From NCBI GenBank assembly GCA_964036155.1, contig OZ038423.1, positions 12,663,249 through 12,727,248 on the forward strand: DNA of 64,000 nucleotides. Direction: 5' to 3'. A program made the translations under genes and the position numbers. Below are positions 1-12,100 of the stretch, piece after piece. Every line of letters begins with the position of its first letter. The first letter of the stretch is position 1. The notes beneath the pieces are model-generated. The model searched no databases and was not told where the DNA came from. It saw only the letters and a program-made list of their open reading frames with translations. Source of the stretch: Diploscapter coronatus (taxonomy: Eukaryota > Nematoda > Chromadorea > Rhabditida > Rhabditidae).

Positions 1-172
1 CTCAACTTAGCGATAGGACGATAAAAATCCAGCGACAACTTCAAATAACTTTGATCATTCAAGTAAATCATATATACCCATAAAATTTACATAATCTTAT
101 TTTTCAATATAAAAATGACTATATCACTTTATCGATACCAAAATGTCGATAATATTGCCAAAAATGGTTCAG

Positions 173-307
173 ACCTCCGTGTGTGGTACCCTTTTCGCGG
201 TACCATTTGGTGTCGCTATGTTAGGGCCTTGCTTTGGGATCGACCCCGGAACTGAAGTCATGTACCTCGTCTCACTTTTGTATCTATTCTTTCCAGGTTT
301 AAACTAA
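173..307 (+). CDS. C-terminal exon of an unidentified membrane protein (partial)
   Basis: An open frame of 44 codons follows an acceptor-like GGTTCAG at 166-172 and ends with TAA at 305-307. The sequence is strongly hydrophobic, with CGTLFAVPFGVAMLGP near its start and YLVSLLYLFF near its end, as expected for one or two membrane segments. An AATAAA overlaps the stop (306-311), as in other compact genes here. The preceding 170 bases look like intron, so the rest of the gene lies before the window. I do not recognise the family. A chance open frame of this length is possible; the acceptor, the poly(A) signal and the composition are what support it. Confidence 0.4.
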   Translation, partial: TSVCGTLFAVPFGVAMLGPCFGIDPGTEVMYLVSLLYLFFPGLN

Positions 308-1090
308 TAAAAAAAATTTAATTAGCACAAATTCAAAATTTTAGCATTCTGCCCGTGGGTGGTGTTGTGCATGATTTCGGTAAACGAATTTTTATTCAAC
401 TTTTTAAATTTAAATTTAAATTTTAGGAGGTCCGAAATTCCGCGTTAAGGATGATCAGTAACAGACGAAAGTCTTTAGTAACGATTACAAATAATGAAGG
501 ATCTAGTAGTACCGGAACTAAAAAAGCGACGATTTAAACACGCTTAAAATACATTTACAAATCTCGATTATTTTACTTGATTTATTATACTTTAATATTT
601 GTCTTTGTACGTGATCTAAAATTGTATTCTAATAAAATATGCTAACAAGATTATGGGCATCTTGCAAAATTGTACCCTTCAATCCCAAGAGAGACTTGGC
701 AAATCCGTTATAATTTTCGATATTCTAGAGAAAATGAATCGGAAAAATAGCGCTTGGAAAAGATCAAGCTGAAACAAAGCGCGAGCGCGGCGCGTTACTT
801 GGCAACGCGAAAAATCTCTTTACATCAAAAGTGAAATAGTATTTAGTTCTAGGAGAATTAAAGAACTCAAAAGATGGTAGAGAGCATGAGAATTTGCGAG
901 TTAGAGAAAGTGAAAACTCAGAGAGTACTGAGACTTTATAGATTTAAGAAGGGAGAGAATCATACGGACTCTGGCGAGTTCTTTTCCTTTCTAGTCTTAT
1001 CCTGTGACGCTCGTTAAATAATTGTTTTCCGATATACTGCATCATCGTCAGATCTAAAACGTATTCAAATTGTATTACTAGCTCAAAACT
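308..1090. other. Intergenic: 3' flank of the upstream gene and promoter of the C2HC zinc-finger gene
   Basis: No coding exon seen. It holds a short GC-rich patch (about 779-805, GCGAGCGCGGCGCG) 300 bp before the zinc-finger start codon and a GAAATAG motif at 833-839. This is the likely promoter of the gene starting at 1091, but no defined element can be named. Confidence 0.5.
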
Positions 1091-3845
1091 ATGCCACCGC
1101 CCAAGTGTAAGTTTGTAGGAGCAAAAACAAGCTTTCTTGAGACTTCATGAAATTCAAACAAGCCTTTCTGAAACTTTGACAAAGTTTCCATAAACTAGAG
1201 CGAATCTATCTAAGCCAAGAACGAGTTTTCTAAAAGCAAAAACAACCTTTCTGAAATAGAGTCAAGCCTTTTCCAGCAAGTTCCAAATCTCGAGGTTCTT
1301 CGAGTAAGTCCGAAGATCCCTATAAAGATGAGCCGATTTATCCCTGCAAGATCTGCGGTCGGAAATTCATCAGATCCAGTTTGGTAAGTCGGAAATAATA
1401 TTTATTTTAAAAAATCAAAAATGAAGGAAAAACATGAGTCTGCTTGCCGGAAATTGGCGAATTTGCAACGGAAAACTTTCGACTCTGGAAAACAACGCGC
1501 ACACGGAAGTGATTTGACGTATGAACACGTGAAACGAGCCAGGCAGGAGAAACAACAAGTAAAAAACAACGAAAAAACAACTTGCAAAATCGACATATTT
1601 AGATAGGCGGTATATTTCCGCGCCCGAAAACACACTGGCGCGAGCGGCACGAATCTTTTATCGATGCCGTTTCTTCGTCGAAGAAAGTCGACTACGCGAT
1701 AAAAACCGGAGCACCCTTACCGCCGCCACCCAGAACTGCGATGCCTTCTGGTGAGGAGTTAGCAATTTTATAGAAATATTGAATGATTGGTATATAATAG
1801 TGTGTTTGAACATAGTGATCGTATCGGAATTGGTCATATTGAAGTGGGGTTTTCGCACGTCGGTATAGAATTGCTAGGGTATGAAAAGCTCCACTTCAAT
1901 CTTTTAAAAACTATAAACTATTGTGTGTAGCATACATTTCTGTGAAATAACGCTCGCTTTCTGACTATCGACTCTTTCTGTAAAATTCTGAAACATAGCT
2001 GGAAAATTTTGGAGTTTCTTTCCAAGTGCATGGGAAAATTAGAGATGTTTCAGATTATCCTATGCCTGGTCGGTCAGAAAGCGGGCGATCTAACCAGGGG
2101 CCCTCAAAATCTGCAGCACGATTCCCATTGCACAAGGGACGGAGCTTGCCGAGCCCTAGTCGAACAATTTCGACATCTTCCACATCTTCTAGAAACACCT
2201 ACACGATGGGCGGCACGTAAATTGAAGTGTTGCAAAGTCACTGCATGATTTTTCCGTGCTCAAATTGTGCATGGTCTTGACTAGTTAGGAAACGCATGAT
2301 ACACGTACGAATCAATATCATTTCGCAAGAGCATGACATCCTCGCCTATGCTATTTTATTATGCATGTAATATGTCATGTGGTTTTCAAGTTCTACATGA
2401 CGAATATCCAGTACTGATTTTGCATGTAACGGTTGTTTCAGGAGTTTTTAGTCAAAATCAATCCGATTCGGTCAAAACCTGTTTTCCCGGACTTCATGGG
2501 CTTACAACTTTTCTCGTTGTCCAGTCGAAACTCGAATTCGCTTCATTCTTATTTCATGCACGTGTCTCCATGGAAATCGTCCCTTCTCCTTTATTTCTGT
2601 TCAGCCGTCTAAATTTTTCATTCTCACAATTTTCAATTTCTCCCCACACAAGTTTTTACTAAAGTTAATGGAAAATATTGAATCCATGAGTGGGAAAAGT
2701 GAAAAATAATACGTCAAATTTCAGACTACGTGCATTGTGACTATTGCGGGCGTAACTTCAGTGAACAGGCTGCTGAGAGACACATTCCATTTTGCAGGTA
2801 AGGTGATCGTCATTTAGTCTAGTGGCTAAAGAACTTGCTTTAATTTTTGCACAAATTAAGGGAGCAGCACTCGCGAAAGGACACTAGCCACCATCGTCCT
2901 GGTACGATCAGAAGCGTAAATACATCTGCTAAATCACGTAACGATGTAAATTTGAAAAAAGGATCAGAAAATTGGCAGAACTCTCAATTTTCAGTCCCGA
3001 ACTCGCGACGGATCGAGAGATAGAGGTGAAACTCGAGGTCGCGATAGTTCCAAGACCAGGGATGGCTCGAGGGATCGGAGGTAGAACTCTTTCTCTCACA
3101 AATTCGAGACTAAGTACGAATCTTTCAGATCTGATTCCAGAGGTCGGCAAGTTTCTCAATCCGCCACTCACAATCGGTCAAATGGTGCTCCGTCAACCTC
3201 TCACAAGTAAAAAGAATTGCAAAGATTTCGAAAACTCCTGAAAACCTAGGAGAAAAATTTCAGGAGAAGCAATTCTGCCCCCAAAACGCCTGGTAATTCT
3301 CGTCTAAAAACACCGTAAGTTGGTTCAGAATAAAGCGATTCTCCCCCAATTTTATTTCCCTACCCAGGGTGACATGGTTTATTTCCCAAAAATGATCAGT
3401 TCCGCACTCCTCCAACCCCACACTTTTCAGACAACCTCTGGCGAGTCGGATGAAGCAGATGAACATTTCCTGATCGAATCTTCATTCAAGCTTATTTATA
3501 TTTGTTGTTTGTAAATTTGATTTCTCTCGAATGGTACCACTTTCTGGCAACCCAAGAGACCCATAAGATGGTACCATTCCTAATTTATTCCGTCCCATTT
3601 GAGTAGCGTTTGGTTCGGTTTTCGAATTTGCTTTCAATAAATCATTCCATTTGAGAATTTTTAGTGGAGTGCCGAAGACTCCGTATTACCCGCCTACCAG
3701 AGGTACGACCAGCGGTAGCATGATGCCCAAAACCCCGAAAACACCAAAGACCCCAAAGACCCCAAAAACCCCAAAGACTCCAAAAACTCGAGAAGGAAGA
3801 TCAAGCAGCTATTCCAGCCACCGACGACGAAGATCGGTATATTAA
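1091..3845 (+). CDS. C2HC zinc-finger protein, ZC2HC1 (FAM164) family
   Basis: Ten exons: 1091-1106, 1277-1383, 1427-1558, 1603-1750, 2725-2797, 2861-2915, 2995-3080, 3129-3206, 3264-3314, 3665-3845; phases agree throughout and give 308 residues. Two C2HC zinc knuckles are visible: C29-x2-C32-x12-H45-x3-C49 (YPCKICGRKF..LEKHESAC) and C139-x2-C142-x11-H154-x3-C158 (CDYCGRNFSEQAAERHIPFC). Between them lies the WRERHESFIDAV segment and a PLPPPP run typical of the family. After the second knuckle the protein is low complexity: an Arg/Asp/Ser-rich stretch, then seven PKTP-like repeats and a basic end. C. elegans T03G11.3 is the likely counterpart. The cellular role of the family is poorly defined; Zn binding is inferred from the Cys/His spacing. 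The exact first exon is the least certain part. Confidence 0.87.
2054..2220 (+). CDS. Alternative last exon of the C2HC zinc-finger gene
   Basis: Inside the 974 bp intron 1751-2724 there is a TTTCAG acceptor at 2048-2053 followed by an open frame to TAA at 2218-2220. Exon 4 ends in phase 1 (a lone G at 1750), and joining it here restores a GAT codon, exactly as the joining to 2725 does; both products begin Asp-Tyr after the junction. The alternative tail is 55 residues, starts DYPMPGRSESGRSNQG and is rich in Ser, Arg and Thr (SPSRTISTSSTSSRN). This isoform would keep the first zinc knuckle and lose the second and the TP-repeat tail. It is a prediction from frame and splice signal only. Confidence 0.6.
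2807..2852 (+). pseudogene. tRNA-like 5' half (degenerate)
   Basis: The intron after exon 5 of the zinc-finger gene contains TCGTCATTTAGTCTAGTGGC, resembling a tRNA acceptor strand plus D-arm with an A-box-like TAGTCTAGTGG at 2815-2825. No T-arm or B box follows, so it is not a functional tRNA gene. The likeness may be chance. Confidence 0.25.
3724..3789 (+). repeat. Coding tandem repeat encoding (Pro-Lys-Thr)n
   Basis: About seven imperfect 9-bp units of the type CCCAAAGACC within the last exon of the zinc-finger gene. They encode consecutive P-K-T-P steps, each a minimal proline-directed kinase site. Such repeats expand and contract by slippage, so length polymorphism is expected. Confidence 0.85.
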
Positions 3846-3934
3846 GCTTGCTTTCTCTTCTATTTTCTGATTCGACCTAATAAAAATGTACAATTTATTG
3901 CATAATTTATGCTAATTTAAAAATATAAGAAAAT

Positions 3935-6304
3935 CTAAATGGCTTTTTCATCGAACTCGTACGGACAGTAGTCGGGGTAGTTCGTGGGCTGAATTCGGAA
4001 ACCTCGGGCTACCAGACGGCACCTGAAAATTAGGAAGAAATAGTAACTAAAAATTAACAAAATGTGCTAGTTTTTTAGCAAGTTTGAAAATCTGTCCTTG
4101 TCCACCTCAATTCGTGCATCCTGGGCCAGGCGTCCGAAGCGTTTTGAGTCTTTTCTTGCGGAGACCAAAGTCGCTCTGCTACTGCGGAAGCTCGTGGCCT
4201 AAGGTGATGTAAAAATAGCGAACTTTTACTATTTCATAAAATCTACCAAAATCTAGCTTCAATATTGGTATTGTCCACAAATTCGCCCCACATAGCGGCG
4301 ATTCCTCCGTAGACCAAATCTTTTTGCTCTTGGGAGCCCGTGAAGTTCTGGGGGTCACAGTAATAGTATCTAAAAATTGCAATACTTTGAGTTCGAGCTT
4401 ATTTTTTTTTTTAAATACCCTGAATTCGACGGCACGCTTCCTAGTATAGCATCCCTCCAATCAGCCCCGTATTTGATATAATTTAAATACCTGAAATTCA
4501 AAATATATGTAGTTGAGAAGAGCCATGATTTTCGTACCAACAAGCCGACAAAATCACCGGATAACCCTGGGCCGTGATCTGTTGGACTCTTTCGTAGATC
4601 TCTTCATGAGAGTTGCCCTTCCACACGTGAATAATCGCTTTCGGGTCCTAATATTCGAAATATGAGACCATTTTAAATTAAGTAGAAATACTGGTTCGTT
4701 ATTATCGAAGACTTCTTGCCAGAATACGGGTGTTCTTTGTTCGATGAGTCGTCGAAGTCTTGTTGCCAATCTGAAAAGGGCAAGTTGCAAAAGATTTCGA
4801 TTTTTAACTAACTTATCAAAGAAATAGTCCTCTAACAGCCGCGTGTTATTCCCAAACCCTTTCTGCTCCATAAACTCTCGAATTTTCGGATTTCGATCCC
4901 TAAATTTTAAAAAATGCTTAAAATAACATTTTTGAAATTACCAGCATTGAGTCACGAAATCTTCAACTTCGTCACCTCCCAGGTGCAGGAATTTCTCCGG
5001 GAATACGTCGACGATTTCTTTGATGAATTCCTGAAAACCATAAGATTATAAAAGTGTCCTAAATTCGAGGATCATGATCTCCTATTATGTTAGGGGTTTA
5101 TATTAGGAGGTTTAAAATTTTGGGGGTCTAATATTTCAACTATTTTATATTTTAAATTTTAACCTCAATAAAGTTGAAATTCGTGTCATTCGTAACGTCA
5201 ATCAGGTCCTGCCACGTCGGTTTGCCTTCCTCATCGAAACACTCTGACAAGAGACCTTCTCTTCCTCTCCAACCGTTGGTGTGGCCTGAAATCGTTAAAT
5301 AAGTGCTTTCGTCAAGCTACAAATTATACCAGGCATATCAAACTCCGGCATGACCCTGATGCCTCGGATTCTAGCGTAGTTGATGACGTCTTGGACCTCT
5401 TCAGGACTATAGGTATGTCTCAGAGTATAGGCTCCGACTTTGTGAAGTTCAGGAAATTTCTTGGACTGGTACGGAAAGGCCTCCGAATCTACCATGTGCC
5501 AATGCAAGAGGTTCATTTTATTCATGGCCATAATATCGAGCTGCCGTTTGATAACTTTGACCGACAGCCAATGTCTGCTGGTGTCAATCATGATTCCCCT
5601 AACAGGAAACCTGGGACTATCCTCGATTTCTACGGTACGGATTTGGTACTAAATAAAATTTTCGCAATTTGTTCCATAAATAAAGTTTGACCTTCTTATA
5701 TCGCTCATCATAGAATATCAATTGACTCAGGGACTCCATGCCTCTGATAGCGCCATACACAGTGTCAGCACGAATTGTGACTTCTCCTGGTGAGACTCGA
5801 AGTTTGTCTAGAAATGTTTAGACCATTTTTAAAATACTGCCAACGAATTTCCTACACTCTTCGGAAAATCCATGCTGCGGTACGGTGTCTTGGCACTTTT
5901 CCCGGACTCGAACCGTCACGATAAAATCTTCCGCAGAGCCCTTAACCGTCACCGGAAACGGGAATAGCCATTTATTCACTAAAACATTTCAAATTTCTCT
6001 TATAGTAAAAGTTGACTTTTACAGTAATTCTCTGCATTTTGCCTCAGAATATCACAGTCTTTCTTGTCCCCCAAGTCAAAGCCCACTTTTCCTGGGTGTA
6101 TTGTTCGATTAGCCTTGCCATATATGATTTTTGCTGGTAGTGGGAACACCTAAATTGGCATAAAATTGTACCAAATGGTATATGTTGGTATTTCGGTACA
6201 AAACGATATCTTACCCCTCCTACAGACCATCTATCTGGAGCATCCCTGCCATAAAACCACGCGTTACAAAAGGGTATGCTTATTAATGACACCCATAGTA
6301 ACAT
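3935..6304 (-). CDS. hex-1: Beta-N-acetylhexosaminidase (GH20)
   Basis: Fourteen exons in transcript order: 6304-6215, 6149-6023, 5978-5856, 5807-5692, 5648-5330, 5285-5164, 5030-4942, 4899-4813, 4770-4692, 4647-4538, 4490-4419, 4369-4247, 4198-4106, 4022-3935; 545 residues, phases consistent, close to the roughly 555 residues of C. elegans HEX-1. A signal peptide ([15 protein letters not shown]) is followed by the GH20 N-terminal domain, then the (beta/alpha)8 domain starting at [11 protein letters not shown]. The catalytic pair is in HLGGDEV (Asp319-Glu320); [20 protein letters not shown] and [14 protein letters not shown] follow as in the family. The enzyme removes terminal GlcNAc/GalNAc from glycoconjugates in lysosomes or after secretion. 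It is intact. Similarity to C. elegans hex-1 extends nearly end to end. Confidence 0.97.
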
Positions 6305-6306
6305 AT

Positions 6307-6309
6307 CTG
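6307..6309 (-). promoter_or_regulatory. Probable spliced-leader trans-splice acceptor of hex-1
   Basis: On the minus strand AATTTCAG stands two bases before the hex-1 ATG, leaving a 5' UTR of only AT. An acceptor with no upstream coding exon is the usual mark of SL1 trans-splicing in nematodes. Similar sites precede the transthyretin-like gene (about 31649-31651) and the neuropeptide-like gene (about 52877-52878). Confidence 0.6.
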
Positions 6310-7696
6310 AAATTGATGTTAAATAGCCCATGAAATATATAAAGATCAGCATTACTGCGTGAGTTCGCAGATTTTCGATCGAAAAAAGTTGAGATGGATC
6401 AGATAATCTATCTTTTGCACATGTGTTACATATTGTGAAAATAGAAGTATTATGAAAAATCTATTCAAAAATTCTGAATAAGAAACATATTCGATTAAAA
6501 GAAGTCAAAACATGGAAGAATAGGAATTGAAAAGTTGTCTGGCCGAAGATGATCCTGGAAAGGGGTCTCATAGTTTGAGTCCACATATTTGTATTTCATG
6601 ATGGATTAACAGAGCTGAATCAGGAAAGTTGAGAGCTTAGAAGGAAAAATCAGATTTTATTTGGTCAAGAAACTTTTTAGATGACCTTTAGGCCATTTTG
6701 AAGGTCAGATATTTTTTCCAATAATTCAAATAAATGTTCAATTATAATTAATCTGGAAAGAAATAATATTAAAATGAAAAGTATAGCTAACATTATGTCA
6801 ATATACCGCTCTGAACAATTTGTAATGATATCTGAGTGTTGGAGATAAACTTTTAGAATCGATACACTCAAAGATTAATGGCCTTGTTCTTGGGTCCTGG
6901 AGGTCATAGAATTCATAGATAAATAGCCATTTTATTTCTCGACACATTTTGTCATATATCAACGTTTTATGTGTTTTATAATAGCCTAACATTTGGGACA
7001 AGATGTTTTTCGCGTAAGTGGGTAAATTCGAAGTGTACATTATTGTCGATGAACGATAACTCGGAATAAAGTAAAAGGGATAGGTTTCTTTCTTCCACCT
7101 TTTGTGAGCCACGTATCTTCCTCGATTTGACGATTTTTCTGTCGATTTTTAGTTTCAGTTTTTTCAAACTTATGCTAGTTATCGTTAATTAGTCGATTCA
7201 TTTTTGCCAATATCGGTAGAAGGCAATAATTAGAAAGTTCTCATGACGGAAATTCCGCTAATTTCAATGAAGATAGAAAAAATAGGAAAAATTGCCTAGT
7301 GAACAATTGTCGTCTATGCGCGCACTTTGAGGTTCAAAGGGGAGAGAAAGAAACGCGCCTTTTTTTAACTTTTATTCCAAGTGACCGATCGTTCATCGAC
7401 AATGTGCATGTAATTTCAAAGTCTTAAAAATCACTCCCAAAATCGAAAATTCTGAAAAGTGAACTGCAAACAATGCCTAAGTTTCGTGCTTTCACTCTGT
7501 ACCGATTTGCAAATTATCGTCAATAGTTCAAAGAACGTTTGATTTTCACTGATTTATTTCGATTATACACATATCACAACATCATCATGAATAAATATGT
7601 TGGGGCTGACTTGACTTAAAATTTAAGATAAGTAAATATAGAGAAAACGCTCATACAAAGCATATTTCACAATAGATATTATGATATTTCATATCG

Positions 7697-7734
7697 TTTC
7701 ATTATAATTTAATATCTCTTGAATTATAATGAAA
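7697..7734. repeat. Perfect 13-bp inverted repeat (hairpin)
   Basis: TTTCATTATAATT at 7697-7709 is the exact reverse complement of AATTATAATGAAA at 7722-7734, with a 12-base loop. It lies in an AT-rich intergenic stretch, so it may be a chance palindrome or a remnant of a small inverted-repeat element. Confidence 0.6.
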
Positions 7735-7899
7735 TGATTTTAGACCAAAAATGCAAAATGTTGCTTTATGTTCACAAACCACCAATGAACCCGCCTAATT
7801 ATAGAAACGAAAGTGCTATGGTAGGTCACAAAATTTGTTAAAATCAGGGGTAAAATCAAAACATTTCACAATAGTGAATACGACGAAATTATGCGTTTA

Positions 7900-7950
7900 A
7901 ATTATAACTCAATTTTGGTTCATCAAAATACTCGAAATCGAGTTATAATT
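7900..7950. repeat. 11-bp inverted repeat with 29-base spacer
   Basis: AATTATAACTC at 7900-7910 pairs with GAGTTATAATT at 7940-7950. It lies 170 bp from the hairpin at 7697 and shares its TTATAATT core. Confidence 0.5.
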
Positions 7951-9173
7951 CGAGTAAATAATAATTTAGACCTCTTGCATAATACTCTAATATAAATGGG
8001 GTTGAAAGAACGCTAAAATAAATAGAATAAGTTATGTGAATCAGGAAACAACGATTGTTCATCTACATTAGTTGCACTGTACCGGCGTGTTATGATGAGA
8101 AAGTGAAGTTTAGAAAAAAGACGAATAAATATGAACACTTACAAATTTATAAATATTGGATGAGAATAAATTTAAAACTTGTAAATTTCCATATTCAACG
8201 ATTTTAGAAATTGAGATTACAACAATACAACTCTTCCATTATGATGGAGGCTAAAATTGAACTTTTTGAAATTTAATAATTGAAGAAGAAAAAAGAATCA
8301 CAGAACGTTTCAAAACAAAATCCAGAAAATGCAAATTTTGAGTTTTCGAGATTGATCTACAATGTTTTCATCATTTTTATCGCAGTTTTGTTGAATTCAA
8401 TTGATCAAAACCATGAATATTATTTAAATCAAGGCACCGACCTACGAAAATCGCAGATAATTTGATAAGATTAAAAGTATCGCAATATTCAAAATCGATT
8501 CTTTTGAGTTCAAATATTATTATACGATACTATAATATCACAACGTGAATAAACGAATAATCAAATTGAGGATGAATAAATATGTATATAACATTATTGC
8601 CACTTGATACCCTAGCCTAAATAGGACGATTTTGACAAATTATTTTCAACAAAGATTTCATCAAAATGAGAAGAGAGGATTCCGTTTTCTAACAATATCA
8701 TATTGCAGTTTTTCACAACCTGTTACATCAAGTTTATCAGCGAAAATCAAAAAAGCGATTTGTTAAGTTACTCAAAATGTGCCTCAATTACAATCCCAAT
8801 TTGAAATGAAGCACATTTTGCGCAACCTTAAATAATATGCGAATAAATAATGATTATAATGCACACTCAATCAAAACACTGCACACTGGGAGACGAATTT
8901 GAAGAAGAAGAAATTCAGATAAAATTGAATTTGTTCGTAGAAATTGAAAAAATGCCGATACACCAAATAAATAGAATAATAGATAATAGATTATCAACAT
9001 CAAAAATAATATAATTACAATATTGCATTCGGGCGTGAAAGACACTTCGGGTAGCTTCAAAGAAAAATTAAACGTACGTTAAATACGTAATGAACGTGGT
9101 TAACGCTGGTATCACAGATAGTTGCTCTTCGAGTTTAGAGGTGATGATGGTCAATCTCTAGCGCTAATTAGCG

Positions 9174-12100
9174 TTAATTGCAGACGTTAGGTGACGATGA
9201 GCCGGATTGCCGATTTCTGCAAGTCGTGTCGTCGCAACAGCAAACTCTCACAATACGGCATCCGCACGCGCCAGCCGAAAGGCAACGCGACACTTTGATG
9301 TTCTCCTGAAATTTGAGCAATCAGCATTTAATATCTTTTTTTAAATAATAAATAAATAAATAAGTACGCTACCTCTCCCGTTTGGCAGCTCATGTCTCTC
9401 TTAGGAGGCTCGGACATGGCGCTTGGCGAGGACGCGATCGAAACTGGACTTGACTGGACGGAAATCGATGGAGATGCCTCAGACTTGTTGGATTCTTGCT
9501 TCGGGGTCAGCATGAGATGGTTCTAAAATTTTGTATTTTTCGAAGAAGTTGAAGCGTCTATCGAATTTCAGGGTTTTAATTCGTTGACCCTCTCTGATGC
9601 AAAAAAAAACCATCAAAAGTTCCTTATATTTCAAAGTAATGAGGATTTTGTACAATTTCAAAGGAACAATGCTAAAATCTCTCTTGCGTGTTGCCTAATT
9701 CCTAAAGATATAGAAATGAACCTTGATATCTTTCGGTATCGGCTTGGGCAGATTCTGCTGTTGCTGAGCTTGCACCTGGGCTTGAGCGTTCGCAGCTGCA
9801 GCCGCGGCGGCTACCGCTGCCAAATTCGAAGCCGTCAGCGGCGATGGCGTTGCTGCTGACTGAGCTGCCTGTGACGTCGCGATCTGGTTTAGCGGAGCTG
9901 CTGAGAGTGCTGCCAGAGTAGAGAGCACGTCCATCCCTCCGGTAGCTGAGTTGTTCAACATGTTGGCCCAGAGCAGGGACATCGTGTCGTCCATGCCCAA
10001 CCAGGGGTTCGCCCTGAATTGAATCCTTCATTTTGTCACATATGCCAATTTCTTACATTCCGTTCAGCAAATTGGCTTGGAGAAGCGTATTGGTCTGGTC
10101 GACGATCGGCTTGGGCTGAGGATGCACTGCGGCGGTCTGTCGGAAAGGAGAATCCAGCTTCACCATCGAGAGCCCATTGTTGAACAGGTTCAGGGCTTCG
10201 CAGGCCTGTAAATTGTGAATTTAATTTTGAATCCCTCAAATTTTCCCCTGCCGGCGACTTTTGTTTTGTGTGCGGTTCCACAGCGCCAATTCATATACAA
10301 GACAGGTGCAACTTGAGCGTTGTTGTCTACACAACTCCCATGAAATAGCACAACTTGCGATGCTCAATTAAGAAAAACAGAGTTTTAATTTTAACTACTG
10401 TAGTTGTGTGTAGTCTGCTAAAAATAAGCGTCCGATAAAGAATTGTTTTGGATACCTCGTCTGGTCGCTCCATTTTGGGCTGCTTCATCAGAGAGGAAAT
10501 CAGCGAATCGTTCATTATGCTGATTGGGTACTCGTTGTCCTCTTCGCCCTTGAGGATTTCGTCCAGTCCCTCGAACATCATGAGCTTTCTCTTCTGCGGG
10601 TTGGTGGGTCGGCTTCTGGGCTTTCGGGGCTTGCCGACGCGAGAGCGCGCCAATTGAATTGACTTCCTCAGGCCTTCCTTGTTCTCGAATGCGACTCCCT
10701 GGCTGAGGTACTCGCAAGCCTGTGAGACGAGCTCTCCAGCGTCCAAGTCCGGGTTCTCCAGTGCGGCCATGTAGAGTTGACTCTGAAAATATGCCATTTT
10801 TCAAATTTTATCGATCTTCCTGCGTTGTTTTCGACTTTTGCCACCGCTTCTTATGATGACGAATGTCCAAAGATAGGCAGGCGGAGATAATGCTGACCAG
10901 CGCGGATTAGCAGCGAAGTGAAAGTCTCGAGACCGCTGGGCAGCGCTAATTTGACGCAGCAAAGACCAGTTTCCCCGTCCGCCTAGGCTATGCGCGCGCA
11001 TTCCTTCAAATGCCACACGCGGATCTACCAACTTGAACCCGAATCTCAAGAGGCTCCGCCAACTTCTGGCCAAAGTTAGAGAATCGCACATGATCCTATC
11101 AATCAAGACGAGTAACACCCTGTACTTGGCAAATGTCCTTCGGAAAGTTCAACCAATTTCTCGCTAGTTGGCTTGACCTTGATCAGATTTTCTCACTGCA
11201 AAACAAGCGCGAGTCTAGACGAGAAAGACACTTCGTAAAGATTGCACTTTCTTGCGTGGAAATTGATGTTATGCACTTGCAGATTGATATGCTAGGCTAC
11301 AATTTCTTTGGATCAAGGAAATGTTCATTGGATTTGCTATGTTCATTTGACAAATTCAATAAATTATTTGCCATTTATCTTCGTAATTCATCCTCTGCAA
11401 AAATCTCGAAAAATCTCGCTCAAGTATGGGCAGCGTCGAAAGTGAAAGGATGCCTTTGTATAATTGGATCGACGTAGCAGAGATCAAGGAAAAGCTGGAT
11501 ATGCAGAGAAGTGAAATCTCCTCGAGACCCACATTAGAGGATGAGGGAAAGTCTGGTGAAAGTGAACGAACGGTCGGGGAAATAGCGTTGGGGATTTTGA
11601 GCGCTTGGAGAAAAACTCGCTTGACCAGATGTGATGCCCAGCGGCAATTTACCGCCGCGCGCTTCGCCAGTGGCGGGGGCCGAGAAGTCACGGATGTAGC
11701 CATTGTGAACAGTGCTGGGGAGAAATAACGCAGAATCCTCGGAGATCGCCGACTTTCACCCACCCACCCACATTCATTCATCATCTGCAAAAACACCGAT
11801 GATGTTTCACCGCAGCAGCGACCCTAATTAAGTGGCGCGTACACGCCCGAAGTGAGCTGGGATGCGCAAATAGGACGATGGATGGGGGCGAAAGCGCTGC
11901 GGAAAAGTCGGCGCAAAAAACAGCCGCGGATGACCCGAGGCGCAAAATGGCGAAAGTGGGTGAATGCAACGCGCGATGAGTATTCGACTAATTCGGAACA
12001 CGGAACTCGGACAAATGGATGTGAAATCATCGAAAATGAAATGTGGCAGGATTACTGTAAAGTTGTACAAACATTCCGAAAGTTAATATTTCCTTTTGTT

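Larger units (their letters stand above)
6310..9173. other. Intergenic between hex-1 and peb-1, AT-rich
   Basis: No gene I can defend. A minus-strand open frame of 104 codons at 6798-7112 has no visible splice context or domain and is left undecided. From about 7500 on the DNA is very AT-rich, with repeated GAATAAATATG strings (about 7589, 8128, 8574) and two AT-rich inverted repeats listed separately. Its hex-1-proximal end should hold the hex-1 promoter, its other end the peb-1 3' UTR. Confidence 0.5.

Noticed and set aside
6798..7112. 104-codon minus-strand open frame upstream of hex-1
   Set aside because: No domain, signal peptide, splice context or neighbouring exon; length is possible by chance.
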